From NCBI GenBank assembly GCA_016708845.1, contig JADJFB010000025.1, positions 17,694-81,693 on the forward strand: DNA of 64,000 bases, in the 5' to 3' direction. A program made the position numbers and the translations under genes. Shown piece after piece: positions 37,557-47,554 of this stretch. Below the pieces are notes generated by a model that saw nothing but the letters and a program-made list of their open reading frames with translations, was not told the origin of the DNA and ran no database searches. The DNA comes from Bacteroidota bacterium (GTDB taxonomy: Bacteria > Bacteroidota > Bacteroidia > B-17B0 > Aurantibacillaceae). The first letter of the stretch is position 1. Each line of letters begins with the position of its first letter.

Positions 37557-38786
37557 ATGTTAAGTCGAACAGTTTCTTTATATAAAACGTCATTTACGGG
37601 TCTCTCAAAAGAAACGTGGTTACTATCTTTTATTATGCTCGTTAATAGAAGTGGAACCATGGTATTGCCATTTATGACGCTTTATTTAACCAGCAAAGAA
37701 ATGCACCGTAGTTTAAGTGAAGCTGGTTTTGTGATGATGTTATTTGGATTTGGTTCTATTGTAGGTGCTTATTTTGGCGGCAAATTTTCTGATAAAATTG
37801 GTTTTTATAAAGTACAACTATTTACCTTATTTGGTGGCGGAATTATGTTTATCCTGCTAGGACAAATGAAATCATACCCACTCATTTGCGTATTTACATT
37901 TTTATTAAGTATGGTAAACGAAGCGTTTCGTCCTGCTAATTCATCGTCCATTGCCTTTTATAGTAATCCTGAAAACAGAACGCGTTCTTATTCCTTAAAT
38001 CGTTTGGCTATTAATTTAGGATGGGCAGTTGGAGCTTCTATTGGTGGATTAGTAGCTGCATTTGATTACGAATTATTGTTTTGGGTAGATGGTTTTACCA
38101 ATATTATAGCGGCGGGACTATTATTTTATTTCCTAAAACCAACTATTCAATTTAAAAAAGAGTCTTCGACCAGCTCAGACACCAAAAAGGTGGAAGAAGT
38201 TCCCGAAGTGATGTCGGCTTATAAAGACAAAACCTATTTGTGGTTTTTAGTATTGATGACATTGTTTTCTTGCTGTTTCGTACAATTATTTACAACTATC
38301 CCAAAATATTTTCGAGATGATATGCACTTGAATGAGCGCTACATTGGACTCATTATGGCCATTAATGGGATTATTATAGTAGCCATTGAAATGGTTTTGA
38401 TTTATACACTCGAAAAAAAGAATAAAAATACTCAGTACATAATTATAGGTTTAGTCATGTGTGCTTTTTCATTTTTATCATTATTGATTCCTGGTAACGC
38501 AAAATTAATTTCTTTAATCATGATTTTATTTATTACAGTAGGTGAAATTATGGCTATGCCTTTTATGAATATATTTTGGATTGAACGTTCTAATGACAAA
38601 AACAGAGGGCAATACGCGGCTTTATATACTATTTCTTGGGGAATAGGAAACACTGTCGGACCATTTTTAATTTCTGCTTTAGTAGATGCAACTAATTTTA
38701 AAGTAGGATTTATTGTGTTAGCTTTTATTTTATTGATATCCTGTGTTGGTTTTTATAAGTTAAATTCAAAAAAAGATAGATACTGA
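37557..38786 (+). CDS. major facilitator superfamily transporter
   Basis: About 409 residues from ATG 37557 (MLSRTVSLYKTSFTG). A GTG at 37515 would add 14 residues, but a promoter-like TAGCTTTG (37541-37548) lies inside that extension. Twelve membrane helices, with the MFS loop GGKFSDKIGFYKVQ between helices 2 and 3 and a charged central loop (about residues 200-225). The start (LLSFIMLVNRSGTMVLPFMTLYLT) resembles peptide/drug-type MFS members. The substrate is unknown. The central loop is encoded by DNA (TCTTCGACCAGCTCAGA, about 38163-38179) that resembles a dispersed Bacteroidetes repeat, suggesting a repeat landed in a tolerant linker. Confidence 0.8.
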   Translation: MLSRTVSLYKTSFTGLSKETWLLSFIMLVNRSGTMVLPFMTLYLTSKEMHRSLSEAGFVMMLFGFGSIVGAYFGGKFSDKIGFYKVQLFTLFGGGIMFILLGQMKSYPLICVFTFLLSMVNEAFRPANSSSIAFYSNPENRTRSYSLNRLAINLGWAVGASIGGLVAAFDYELLFWVDGFTNIIAAGLLFYFLKPTIQFKKESSTSSDTKKVEEVPEVMSAYKDKTYLWFLVLMTLFSCCFVQLFTTIPKYFRDDMHLNERYIGLIMAINGIIIVAIEMVLIYTLEKKNKNTQYIIIGLVMCAFSFLSLLIPGNAKLISLIMILFITVGEIMAMPFMNIFWIERSNDKNRGQYAALYTISWGIGNTVGPFLISALVDATNFKVGFIVLAFILLISCVGFYKLNSKKDRY

Positions 38787-38830
38787 TTTATATCCTGTTT
38801 TGTGTGGATATAAATTTCTAAATTTAAAGG

Positions 38831-40354
38831 ATGCAACAAGCACTCCCCATATTTTCTGCCGAACACATAAAAGCAATTGATGCGTTTACTATTCAAACGG
38901 AGCCAATAGCTTCTATTGATTTAATGGAACGTGCTGCTTTAAAATGTTCGCAATGGTTGATGAAACACTATTCAGTAGAAACTATTTTCAAAGTATGCTG
39001 TGGATTAGGAAACAATGGAGGAGATGGTTTGGCTATTGCTCGTCAATTATTAGAGCATGGTTATAAAGTAGAAGTATTTATAATTAATTATTCTAATAAC
39101 TATTCTGAAGATTTTTTGATTAATAAAAAACGATTAGAAACTTTATTTCCACGTTTCTTAATGGAAGTAAACGATGTAAAGTATTTGCCTCATTTTCAAA
39201 AAACGGATGTCGTGATTGATGCTTTGTTTGGAATCGGTTTGTCTAAACCTTTAAATGGCCTAGCTGCTGAATGTGTGAATCAAATTAATACTAGTAATGC
39301 TCTAATTGTGGCTATCGACGTTCCTTCTGGATTATTCGTTGATCAGCATACAGATAAAAATTCTACTATTATTAAAGCGCAATATACATTGACATTTCAA
39401 AGTCCTAAATTGGGTTTTATGTTTGCTGAAAACAGCATCTATGTTGGTAACGGTCATGTATTAGATATTGGTTTACGAGTAAGTGAAAAATTAAGAAGTG
39501 AAGCAACTACATTTTATTTAACTGAAGAGCATATTCAGCAACTACTAAAACCTCGTGCTAAATTTTCTCACAAAGGAACATTCGGACATAGTTTATTAGT
39601 AGTTGGTAGTTATGGTAAAATGGGCGCCGCTATTATGAGTGCGCATGCTTTGTTAAGAAGTGGAGCAGGATTATTGACAGTTTGCGTGCCACATTGTGGT
39701 TATGAGATTATTCAAACTTCTGTGCCTGAAGCAATGGCAATGGTAAATGGTAATGAATTTATTCAGTTTAGTGAATTTGAAGTAATTTCTTATTCAACTA
39801 TTGGTATTGGCCCTGGTATCGGAACACAAAAAGATACGCAGCAAAGTGTAAAAGTTATATTAGAGTCATTTAAAAAACCATTAGTGATTGATGCAGACGC
39901 ATTAAACGCGATTAGTTTAAATAAAGAATGGTTGAAACTCATTCCTCAGAATTCTATTTTAACGCCTCATCCCAAGGAGTTTGAACGTTTAACTAAAAAT
40001 GTATTAAATGATTTTGAAAGACATCAACTACAAATTGAATTTTCGAAAGAGTACAAAGTGTATGTGGTTTTAAAAGGAGCCCATACTTGCATTACAACTC
40101 CAGATGGAAAAAGTTATTTTAATAGTACGGGTAATCCTGGATTAGCAAAGGGCGGAAGCGGAGATGTATTAACTGGTTTAATTACTGGATTACTAGCACA
40201 GGGTTATACCTCATTTGAAGCAAGTTTAATCGGTGTTTATGTGCACGGTTTAGCTGGCGATATGACTAAAGAAGAAAAAGGAGAAGTGGCGATGATTCCA
40301 ACAGATGTGATTGAAAATATTCCGAATGCGTTTAAACGCCTAATCAATGTTTAA
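38831..40354 (+). CDS. nnr: bifunctional NAD(P)H-hydrate epimerase / dehydratase
   Basis: 507 residues. N-terminal YjeF epimerase domain (about 1-215) with VCCGLGNNGGDGLAIAR and DVVIDALFGIGLSKP. C-terminal ribokinase-like dehydratase domain (about 225-507) with HKGTFGHSLLVVGSYGKMG, the substrate Asp in VIDADALNAI, TPHPKEFERL and the nucleotide-binding GLAKGGSGDVLTG. It repairs hydrated NADH/NADPH. Its stop codon and that of the convergent ABC ATPase share the palindrome TTAA. Confidence 0.94.
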   Translation: MQQALPIFSAEHIKAIDAFTIQTEPIASIDLMERAALKCSQWLMKHYSVETIFKVCCGLGNNGGDGLAIARQLLEHGYKVEVFIINYSNNYSEDFLINKKRLETLFPRFLMEVNDVKYLPHFQKTDVVIDALFGIGLSKPLNGLAAECVNQINTSNALIVAIDVPSGLFVDQHTDKNSTIIKAQYTLTFQSPKLGFMFAENSIYVGNGHVLDIGLRVSEKLRSEATTFYLTEEHIQQLLKPRAKFSHKGTFGHSLLVVGSYGKMGAAIMSAHALLRSGAGLLTVCVPHCGYEIIQTSVPEAMAMVNGNEFIQFSEFEVISYSTIGIGPGIGTQKDTQQSVKVILESFKKPLVIDADALNAISLNKEWLKLIPQNSILTPHPKEFERLTKNVLNDFERHQLQIEFSKEYKVYVVLKGAHTCITTPDGKSYFNSTGNPGLAKGGSGDVLTGLITGLLAQGYTSFEASLIGVYVHGLAGDMTKEEKGEVAMIPTDVIENIPNAFKRLINV

Positions 40355-41028
40355 CTGATTATTCTTCCATCTGCCATTTCAATGGTACGATGCGTGCGAG
40401 CCGCAAAATCAGGATCGTGAGTTACAATTAATAGTGCTTGATTTCTTTCTTTCACTAAATTATTAAAAATATCAAATACCATATCACTATTTTTTTTATC
40501 CAAATTACCAGTTGGCTCATCTCCCATAATAATGATGGGATCATTGATTAAGGCTCGCGCAATAGCGACACGTTGTTTTTGTCCGCCACTTAATTGATTA
40601 GGAGATTTTAGCGCTTGGTCAGCCATGTCCAAGGTTCGTAAATGTTCCATAGCACGATGTTCAATTTCTTTTAATGGATATTTGGCTAATTTAATACCTG
40701 GTAGCATCACATTACGTAATACATTATATTCAGATAATAAATAATGAAACTGAAACACAAAACCAATATGCTCATTTCTTACAACTGCTAAATCTTTATC
40801 TGTTTTTTTTGTAAGGTTTACGTCGTTAATTAATAACTCTCCTTCATAATCTGTATCCATCGTCGATAAGATGTAAAGCAAAGTAGATTTTCCGCAGCCC
40901 GATTTTCCAACTACCGAAACAAATTCTCCTTCGTTGATGGACATATTTATATCAGACAATACTCTAAATTTTACAGGATCGTAAAAGTATTTGTTGATAT
41001 TAATAGTTTCTAGTACTTTCTTCGCCAT
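40351..41028 (-). CDS. ABC transporter ATPase (MacB/LolD type)
   Basis: 225 residues. Walker A GKSGCGKSTLL (about 37-47), Q-loop FQFHYLLSEYNVLRN, signature LSGGQKQRVAIARAL (about 142-156), Walker B IIMGDEPTGNLDKKN and the H-loop IVTHDP. The sequence style is that of the MacB/LolD mechanotransmission branch. It forms a unit with the permease (stop 1 base before) and membrane-fusion lipoprotein upstream. Direction of transport: from the inner membrane/periplasm outward, either lipoproteins (Lol) or small molecules/peptides (Mac); the presence of an HlyD-like adaptor argues for the latter. Confidence 0.92.
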   Translation of the reverse strand: MAKKVLETININKYFYDPVKFRVLSDINMSINEGEFVSVVGKSGCGKSTLLYILSTMDTDYEGELLINDVNLTKKTDKDLAVVRNEHIGFVFQFHYLLSEYNVLRNVMLPGIKLAKYPLKEIEHRAMEHLRTLDMADQALKSPNQLSGGQKQRVAIARALINDPIIIMGDEPTGNLDKKNSDMVFDIFNNLVKERNQALLIVTHDPDFAARTHRTIEMADGRIIS

Positions 41029-41029
41029 C

Positions 41030-42289
41030 TTATTTTCCTCTAATAATTTCTACAGGATCAATTTTGCTTGCTTTCAGTGCTGGAAATAACCCAGCAATGG
41101 CAGTTGTGCAAATAGCAAAAGTTAATCCGATAACGTAGTATGTAATTTTATAATCAATCGGGTAAGTTTTAATTGTTGGTAATGACGATGTTTCAAATGG
41201 AATCATATCAATTATTTGACTTAAACTAAAACCAAACAGCAAGCCAAAGAGCCCTCCAACGATTCCAATGATTAATGCTAACGAAATGAAAATCCATTTT
41301 ACATCATTACCCGAAAAACCAGTAGCTTTTAAAATAGCAATGGAATCCATTTTTTCATAAATCATCATATTTAAAATATTGTAAATACCAAAGCCGGCCA
41401 CAATAAGTAAGGTAATACCTACGGCGTAGGATATTATAGAACGCACTTTACTCCCTGTTTCAAATTGAGAATTGGCCGTTTGCGCATCTATCACATCTAT
41501 TTTAAATTTGTCTTTATATTCTTTAGCAACTTCTGGAGCCATTAATACATCGGTGAGTTTAACTTGTATATCGGTGATGTAACTCGCCGATTCTCCTAAT
41601 AACATTTGAGCAGTTCTTAAAGATGTATAACTCATGGTATTGTCAATTTCAGCAATACCAATTTGCATAATCCCCACTACTTTTAAACTTACCAAGCCAC
41701 CCTTGATGGTGGTAATTTTAATTACGTCGCCAATCTTCACTAACATTTTTTCTGCTAAGCCTTTACCAATAATGATGGTGTTATTTTCATTATTTAAATC
41801 AAATACATTGCCTTCAATAATATAGTCGCTTACTTTAAATAAATGTTCTTCAGCAGGCACATCAATGCCATTTACAACACCTGTAATTTCAATTGATCCT
41901 GTATTAAAAAACACAGGCGCTGTTACTTTTGGAGCAACGTCAATCACACGCTTATCTTGTTTTAAAATATTAATGATAGCCTTGCTGTTGTAAATTTCTC
42001 TGCCCCTATCTTTTGGTTTAATAGATTGAATAAAGTTGGTATTTCCTTTGTAATCTTTTGAAATTAAAACAGGTTGATCAACACTTGGCTTTACTTCATT
42101 ATATAATCTAACATGAGGTGTGCGATTCAACATTAATCCATCTAATAGATTATTTAATCCATTCATGAAACCTAGTAATGTGATAAACATGGCAATACCA
42201 AACGTAACGCCAACTGCAGCAATGATAGATTGCTTTAATCTGGCACGAATTAAGTTAATGGCAATATTTAAAATTAATCTGTAATTCAA
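41030..42289 (-). CDS. ABC transporter permease (FtsX/MacB type)
   Basis: 419 residues. One N-terminal helix (about 20-45) precedes a large periplasmic MacB-PCD domain (about 45-280). Three helices follow, near 290, 335 and 385, the classical type VII ABC topology. Motifs include AVGVTFGIAMFI, MMIYEKMDSIAILKATGFS, and the C-terminal LFPALKASKIDPVEIIRGK, shared by MacB and LolC/E. It pairs with the ATPase gene downstream and the adaptor upstream, which is 4 bases away. Confidence 0.9.
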   Translation of the reverse strand: MNYRLILNIAINLIRARLKQSIIAAVGVTFGIAMFITLLGFMNGLNNLLDGLMLNRTPHVRLYNEVKPSVDQPVLISKDYKGNTNFIQSIKPKDRGREIYNSKAIINILKQDKRVIDVAPKVTAPVFFNTGSIEITGVVNGIDVPAEEHLFKVSDYIIEGNVFDLNNENNTIIIGKGLAEKMLVKIGDVIKITTIKGGLVSLKVVGIMQIGIAEIDNTMSYTSLRTAQMLLGESASYITDIQVKLTDVLMAPEVAKEYKDKFKIDVIDAQTANSQFETGSKVRSIISYAVGITLLIVAGFGIYNILNMMIYEKMDSIAILKATGFSGNDVKWIFISLALIIGIVGGLFGLLFGFSLSQIIDMIPFETSSLPTIKTYPIDYKITYYVIGLTFAICTTAIAGLFPALKASKIDPVEIIRGK

Positions 42290-42293
42290 GGGA

Positions 42294-43379
42294 TTAAGGT
42301 TTGTAAATCGTTTCGCTTTCTTTTAATCCTTCTAATACTTCGGTTTTTTGGTAGTCATTTAATCCCAATTTCACTTCTCTTTTTTCGTCGGTGTTCACTA
42401 AAACATATTTTCCGTCAATAATGTAATTGTTAGGAATGGTGATAATGTTCTTCTTAGTTTGAATAATAATATTGGCTTCTGCAGATAAGTTAGGGAATAA
42501 TTTTTTTGGAGGATTAATGAAATGAGCTTCCACAACAAAGGTTCTGGTTCTTTCATTCATTATGGGATAGATTTTATCAACGGTAGCTTCTAAAACTTGC
42601 CCTTTATAACTATCCATAGTTACTAATGCTTTTTGTCCAGTACTTATTTTAATAATGTCATTTTCGTCAACCGCTAATTCCAATAAAAAGGTATCGGCTT
42701 TTCCAATCACGGCTAATGGAGTTTGTGGAGTCACTAATTCGCCACGTTCTTTTAAAATATCATATACTTTTCCGTTTATACTACTTTTAATGGAGTAGTC
42801 GCTAGATAGTTTTTGATTGATATCATAATTGATGTTTGCACGTTTTAATTCGTTTTGTAATTGTGTTTTCAGTTGAGCCAACCTTCTTTTGGCCGTTTGG
42901 TAATTAGCTTGTGAATTATTGTAAGAAAGTTGCTTTTGTTCTAAATCTAATTTAGATCCAATGTTTTGTTCCCATAATTTTTTTTGACGGAAAAATAAGG
43001 AGGAATCTAATTCTAGTTTTTCGAGCGCTAGGTTTACGTTCAGTTCAATTTCTTCTAATTTATCAGAACCTTTGCGGTTATTTTCAGCACTTAAATCTAA
43101 CGCAACTCTCGCATTTTGTGTATTTAATTCAGAAGTTATATTGTCAATTTCTAAAAGAGTTTGTCCTTTAGTGATATTGTCGCCAACATTAACCACTATG
43201 TTTTGTAACACGCCATTTACCGTAGAGTAAACATTATATTGATCAATGGCTTTTACTTTACCAGATGCATATACAGATTCTGTTATATCGCCACTACTTA
43301 CTTGAATTGACTCTTTTTCTTTTTTACAAGAAATGAGTAATGATAAAGTACTGAACGTAAATATGAATAGTTTTTTCAT
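42294..43379 (-). CDS. HlyD/MacA-family periplasmic adaptor lipoprotein
   Basis: 361 residues. Lipobox LISC (Cys18). Barrel-sandwich/lipoyl half-motifs NVYSTVNGVLQNI and VNVGDNITKGQTLLEIDN, a helical hairpin (about 85-190, heptad-rich NKEN..KLEEI..LALEKLELD), then SSINGKVYDI with ELVTPQTPLAVI and a beta-barrel domain (LAVDENDIIKIS, MDSYKGQVLEATV). It is the membrane-fusion component of the three-gene ABC set and would bridge to an outer-membrane channel encoded elsewhere. First gene of the operon; no operator could be recognised. Confidence 0.88.
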   Translation of the reverse strand: MKKLFIFTFSTLSLLISCKKEKESIQVSSGDITESVYASGKVKAIDQYNVYSTVNGVLQNIVVNVGDNITKGQTLLEIDNITSELNTQNARVALDLSAENNRKGSDKLEEIELNVNLALEKLELDSSLFFRQKKLWEQNIGSKLDLEQKQLSYNNSQANYQTAKRRLAQLKTQLQNELKRANINYDINQKLSSDYSIKSSINGKVYDILKERGELVTPQTPLAVIGKADTFLLELAVDENDIIKISTGQKALVTMDSYKGQVLEATVDKIYPIMNERTRTFVVEAHFINPPKKLFPNLSAEANIIIQTKKNIITIPNNYIIDGKYVLVNTDEKREVKLGLNDYQKTEVLEGLKESETIYKP

Positions 43380-43534
43380 GGCCTAAAGATAATCAATAAT
43401 GTGCATCGCAATTTGATGATTATCATAAAATAAAGGCTATTTAGTGACTTTACTCATAGAATTTTTTGAAATTAGGTCAGATGGCATTTTTTCATTTGCC
43501 AAATATGTTGTACTTTCAATTGATTAATATTTTA

Positions 43535-45572
43535 ATGAAGCTAATTAAATTGTTTTTACTGGGTTGTTTATGTCTCCTGAGTTTTGAAATACAGGCTCAG
43601 GTTGATAAAATCTTGTCTTCCGATTCGTTACTATTTAGAGCTCATTTAGTTTATCAAAACAATCCTGATCAAGCTTTTACATATTCTAAAAGAGCTATTG
43701 AAAGGGCTAAACTTGAAAATTCGGAATTAAATTTAGGTAAAGCATATGACATGTTAGGAGTGTCATTAGATTATTTGGGCGAATTGGATTCAGCACTGTT
43801 TTATTTCGATTTGGCTATAGATATTTTTAAAACGCAAAAAGACCCTTCCTATTTAGCCAAAGTATACACCTCTAAAGCTAATAGTCTTTGCCTTTTAAAT
43901 AAAAATAAAGAGGCTCTCAGTTATTATGTAAAATCATATGATATTTTTAAATCGGTTAAAAGCGGAAAACAATCTGCCGCCGCTTTAATGGGTATTGGAA
44001 ATGTGTATTCTACCATGAAATCATATGATTTATGTTTAAAATATTACGACCAAGCTTTATCCTATTTTCTTGAAGTAAAAGATTCAACATTTATATCTTA
44101 TATATATACAAATATTTCAGAAGTATATGCTTCTATGAATGATGTCAATAAGGAATTGGAATTTCAAAGGAAATCTTTAAGTATCAAAGAAAAACTAAAT
44201 GATGATTATGGATTAGTTTATTCATATTCCAATATGTCAGGTTTAATGGCTAAACAGAGTAAAGAAGATTCCGCGTTATACTTTGCCAATAAATCTATTG
44301 AAAAGTCTATTAAAATCAATAATCAAGAATTTTTAACAACCTCTTACAAAGCTTTAGCAGATGTTTATTTTCATTTTAAAAACTATAAGCAAGCTGTTGA
44401 TGTTTATGGTCAAGCATTAAATATAGCTAGGAAATTAAAAAATTCTAAATCAGAATCTACTATTTTGAAATTGTTGGCAAATGCCCAGTTGTTGTCTGGA
44501 GATTATGTGAATGGATCTAATTCCTTATTAGAATTTATTGATCTGAACGATAGTATTAATAATATCGAAACACTAAAATCATTTAATGAATTACAAACAC
44601 AATATGAGACTGATAAAAAAGAAAAGGAAATTTCTTTATTAAATGAACGCGATAAAAAACGCGAAATAGTAATATATTCTATTATTGGTTTAAGTTTATT
44701 GTTAGGTCTATTATCGTTTGTATTATTCAATCGTTTCAGATTAAAAAAACGTACAGCAAATGAATTGGAAATTAGAAACAACGAAATTTCAAATCAAAAA
44801 CATATTATTGAGGAGAAACAAAAAGAGATAACGGATAGTATTCATTACGCCAAACGTATACAAAACACATTACTAGCGCATAAGGATTTTATTGATAAGT
44901 TTATTCCTCAAAACTTTATTTTATTTAAGCCTAAGGATATTGTTAGTGGTGATTTTTATTGGGCAAACCGAACATAATAATAAATTTTATTTAGCCGTAT
45001 GCGATAGCACTGGTCACGGAGTGCCTGGTGCTTTTATGAGCTTATTGAATATCGGATTTTTAAGTGAAGCAATTAAAGAAAAAAATATTTCACTGCCTAA
45101 CGAGATATTTAACTACGTTAGAAAACGATTAACAGAAAGTATAGGAAGTGATGGGCAAAAAGACGGTATGGATGCTATCCTTATTTGTATTGAAGCTTTA
45201 ACAGATAATACAAAAAAAATTACATACGCTGCCGCTAATAATGAACCTATTTTAATTAAAAATAATTCGATTATAAAGTTAGCAAAAGATAAAATGCCTG
45301 TTGGTCAAGGTGAATTGATTGCCGATTTTACATTACACACAATAGACTATAAAACTGGTGATACGTTATATCTTTATACTGATGGCTATGCAGACCAGTT
45401 TGGAGGACCAAAAGGCAAAAAATTTAAGTATAAAGCTTTAAATGACTTATTAGAATCAATTCATCATTTGCTTATGCAGGAGCAGCATCACCAACTCAAT
45501 CAAACAATTGCTAATTGGATGGGTGATTTGGAACAAGTTGATGATATCTGTATTGTTGGAATTCGCCTTTAA
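43535..45572 (+). pseudogene. TPR-TM-SpoIIE phosphatase, frameshifted
   Basis: About 678 residues if mended, from ATG 43535 (MKLIKLFLLGCLCLL, signal peptide to IQAQ). Tetratricopeptide repeats (about 25-365), coiled coil, one transmembrane helix (about 395-415), signalling coil with ITDSIHYAKRIQ, and a SpoIIE/PP2C domain (about 460-678, PKDIVSGDFYWA, AVCDSTGHGVPGAFMS, YTDGYADQFGG, EQVDDICIVGI). The frame breaks right after FYWA at 44965-44967. Removing one A gives WATEHNNKFYLAV, the same spacing as both paralogues, so a one-base insertion is the simplest reading. The protein links periplasmic sensing to control of a phosphoprotein, probably an anti-sigma-antagonist switch. It is in tandem with the next gene. 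Confidence 0.8.
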
Positions 45573-45622
45573 TGATGATGTGTTTTTTTAGTTTAAATCC
45601 TTTAAAATTAAAGGTAAACCGT

Positions 45623-45630
45623 TATATTTG
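45623..45630 (+). promoter_or_regulatory. candidate -7 element and start-proximal hairpin for the third TPR-SpoIIE gene
   Basis: TATATTTG matches TAnnTTTG. Overlapping it, ATTTGG/CCAAAT (45626-45644) can form a stem ending two bases before the ATG at 45647. Confidence 0.35.
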
Positions 45631-45646
45631 GTGAAACTCCAAATTT

Positions 45647-47554
45647 ATGTTTAGGATCTTTATTATTGTGTTTTTGGTTTTTAGCTGCTTTTTTTCAAAA
45701 GCACAAAGCAAACCTAAATTCAATAGTTTATTTGATTCTGCCAGCAAGTATGAAAACCGAGACTGGAGTCTGGCATTTTTTTATGCAAAGATGGCCATGG
45801 AAAACCAAGATGCGGCTACCTCCTACGACGATATCATTAGGTTAAACGTGATTTACGATAATCACTATGAAAAATTAAATATGCTGGATTCTTCCTTTAC
45901 AGTTACAAAAAGGTCACTCAGGTTGGCAACAGAAAATCATGATACAACGCTCATAGCCTATAGTCTTATTAATATGGCTAATATATACGTGTCAGCAGGA
46001 AACTATGAATCCGCAATTCAAATGTTTAAAAAAGCTCTTAATATTTTAATTAAGCAAAATGATGTAATACAGGTTGCAAATACATACTATAATCTAACTA
46101 CGCCTTATACAGAATTACATATGCTAGACTCATCTGCTTACTACATAGAGAAAGCTTTTACTAGTTATAAAAAAATAAATGATTATTCCGGCATGGCACT
46201 TTGTTATGATGTGTATGGGACTGAAGCAGACCGTGTTGGAAACTACAAAGAAGCCGTACGATTTTACGATTTGGAAATACAAAATTTTAAACTGGCAAAT
46301 GAAGAAGCCAACCTGATCATACCATATCAGAATATTGCGTCTACTTATTTGAAATGGAAAGATTACATCAATTGTAAAAAATACCTTGACCTTGGGATGA
46401 ACCTTGCAATATCTCTGGGATCAAAAGCAGACATTTATAAAATATCGCTTATTTATAGTGAGTATTTTGAAGCGATTGGAGATTACAAGCAAGCAAATGT
46501 TTACATGAAACGCTATTATCAGGGGAAGGATACAATTGTAAATAATCAGCTGAAAATTGAAATGTCTGATCAAAAAAGTGAGTTTGATAGAGAAAATGCG
46601 AAAGCACTTTTAACGATTCAAAAAATGGAAGCCGATAAGCAGTTAAAATCTAAGCAAGCTATTACTTGGGGCTTAATTTTGTCATCTATTTTTTTTATAA
46701 TCGTATTAATTTTATTAATTAATCGCTATCGCATCAAACAAAACTCTTATCTAAAATTAAATGAGTATAAAAATCAACTAATAGTACAGAAAGAAAAAAT
46801 TGAACTCTCACAAAAAGAAATTATTGATAGTATTAATTATGCTAAACGCATTCAAAGCAGTGTTTTAACACCTAAAGCGTTTATTGAAGATTTTATACAA
46901 TCTACTTTTATATTGTTTAAACCTAAAGATATTGTAAGTGGGGATTTTTATTGGGCTACTCAAAAAGATAATTATTTTTATTTAGCCGTTTGTGATAGTA
47001 CAGGACATGGAGTACCTGGCGCCTTTATTAGTTTACTAAATGTAGCTTTTTTAAGTGAAGCTATTAATGAGAAAAATATTATGGAGCCTAACTTAGTTTT
47101 TAATTATGTAAGAGAACGATTAAAAGGGAGTGTTAGTAAGGAAGGACAAAGCGATGGGTTTGATGGTATCTTAATGAGAATGGATTGCAGAACTAAAGAA
47201 GTTGATTATGCGGCTGCTAATACTGGGCCAGTTTTAATTTCAGATCATACGCTTGTTGAACTCCCAAAAGATAAAATGCCTGTTGGTCAGTACGCGCAAA
47301 TGAGTTCGTTTAATTTGTTTAAAATCGAGAATCATCATAATAAAATGTTGTATTTATATACAGATGGGTACGCTGATCAATTTGGTGGTTCAAAAGGAAA
47401 AAAACTAAAACGTAAACAATTGAATAATTATTTAAATAGTATTCATCAATTGCCATTATCTGAACAACATCATAAATTAGATGATTTTTTTATTAGTTGG
47501 AAAGGCGATTTGGAACAAGTAGATGATATCTGTATTATCGGAATAAAAATATAA
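45647..47554 (+). CDS. TPR-TM-SpoIIE serine phosphatase, intact
   Basis: 635 residues, the unbroken member of the three paralogues here. Signal peptide (to about SKAQS), TPR array (about 55-320), transmembrane helix (about 338-358), coiled coil ending in EIIDSINYAKRIQSSV, SpoIIE/PP2C domain (about 410-635) with PKDIVSGDFYWATQ, AVCDSTGHGVPGAFIS, LYLYTDGYADQFGG and EQVDDICIIGI. Acidic metal ligands are all present. Such proteins (periplasmic repeats, cytoplasmic SpoIIE) are abundant in Bacteroidetes, and the usual partner is an anti-sigma-factor antagonist; none is encoded nearby. Its stop abuts that of the convergent crtD-like gene with no gap. Confidence 0.9.
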   Translation: MFRIFIIVFLVFSCFFSKAQSKPKFNSLFDSASKYENRDWSLAFFYAKMAMENQDAATSYDDIIRLNVIYDNHYEKLNMLDSSFTVTKRSLRLATENHDTTLIAYSLINMANIYVSAGNYESAIQMFKKALNILIKQNDVIQVANTYYNLTTPYTELHMLDSSAYYIEKAFTSYKKINDYSGMALCYDVYGTEADRVGNYKEAVRFYDLEIQNFKLANEEANLIIPYQNIASTYLKWKDYINCKKYLDLGMNLAISLGSKADIYKISLIYSEYFEAIGDYKQANVYMKRYYQGKDTIVNNQLKIEMSDQKSEFDRENAKALLTIQKMEADKQLKSKQAITWGLILSSIFFIIVLILLINRYRIKQNSYLKLNEYKNQLIVQKEKIELSQKEIIDSINYAKRIQSSVLTPKAFIEDFIQSTFILFKPKDIVSGDFYWATQKDNYFYLAVCDSTGHGVPGAFISLLNVAFLSEAINEKNIMEPNLVFNYVRERLKGSVSKEGQSDGFDGILMRMDCRTKEVDYAAANTGPVLISDHTLVELPKDKMPVGQYAQMSSFNLFKIENHHNKMLYLYTDGYADQFGGSKGKKLKRKQLNNYLNSIHQLPLSEQHHKLDDFFISWKGDLEQVDDICIIGIKI

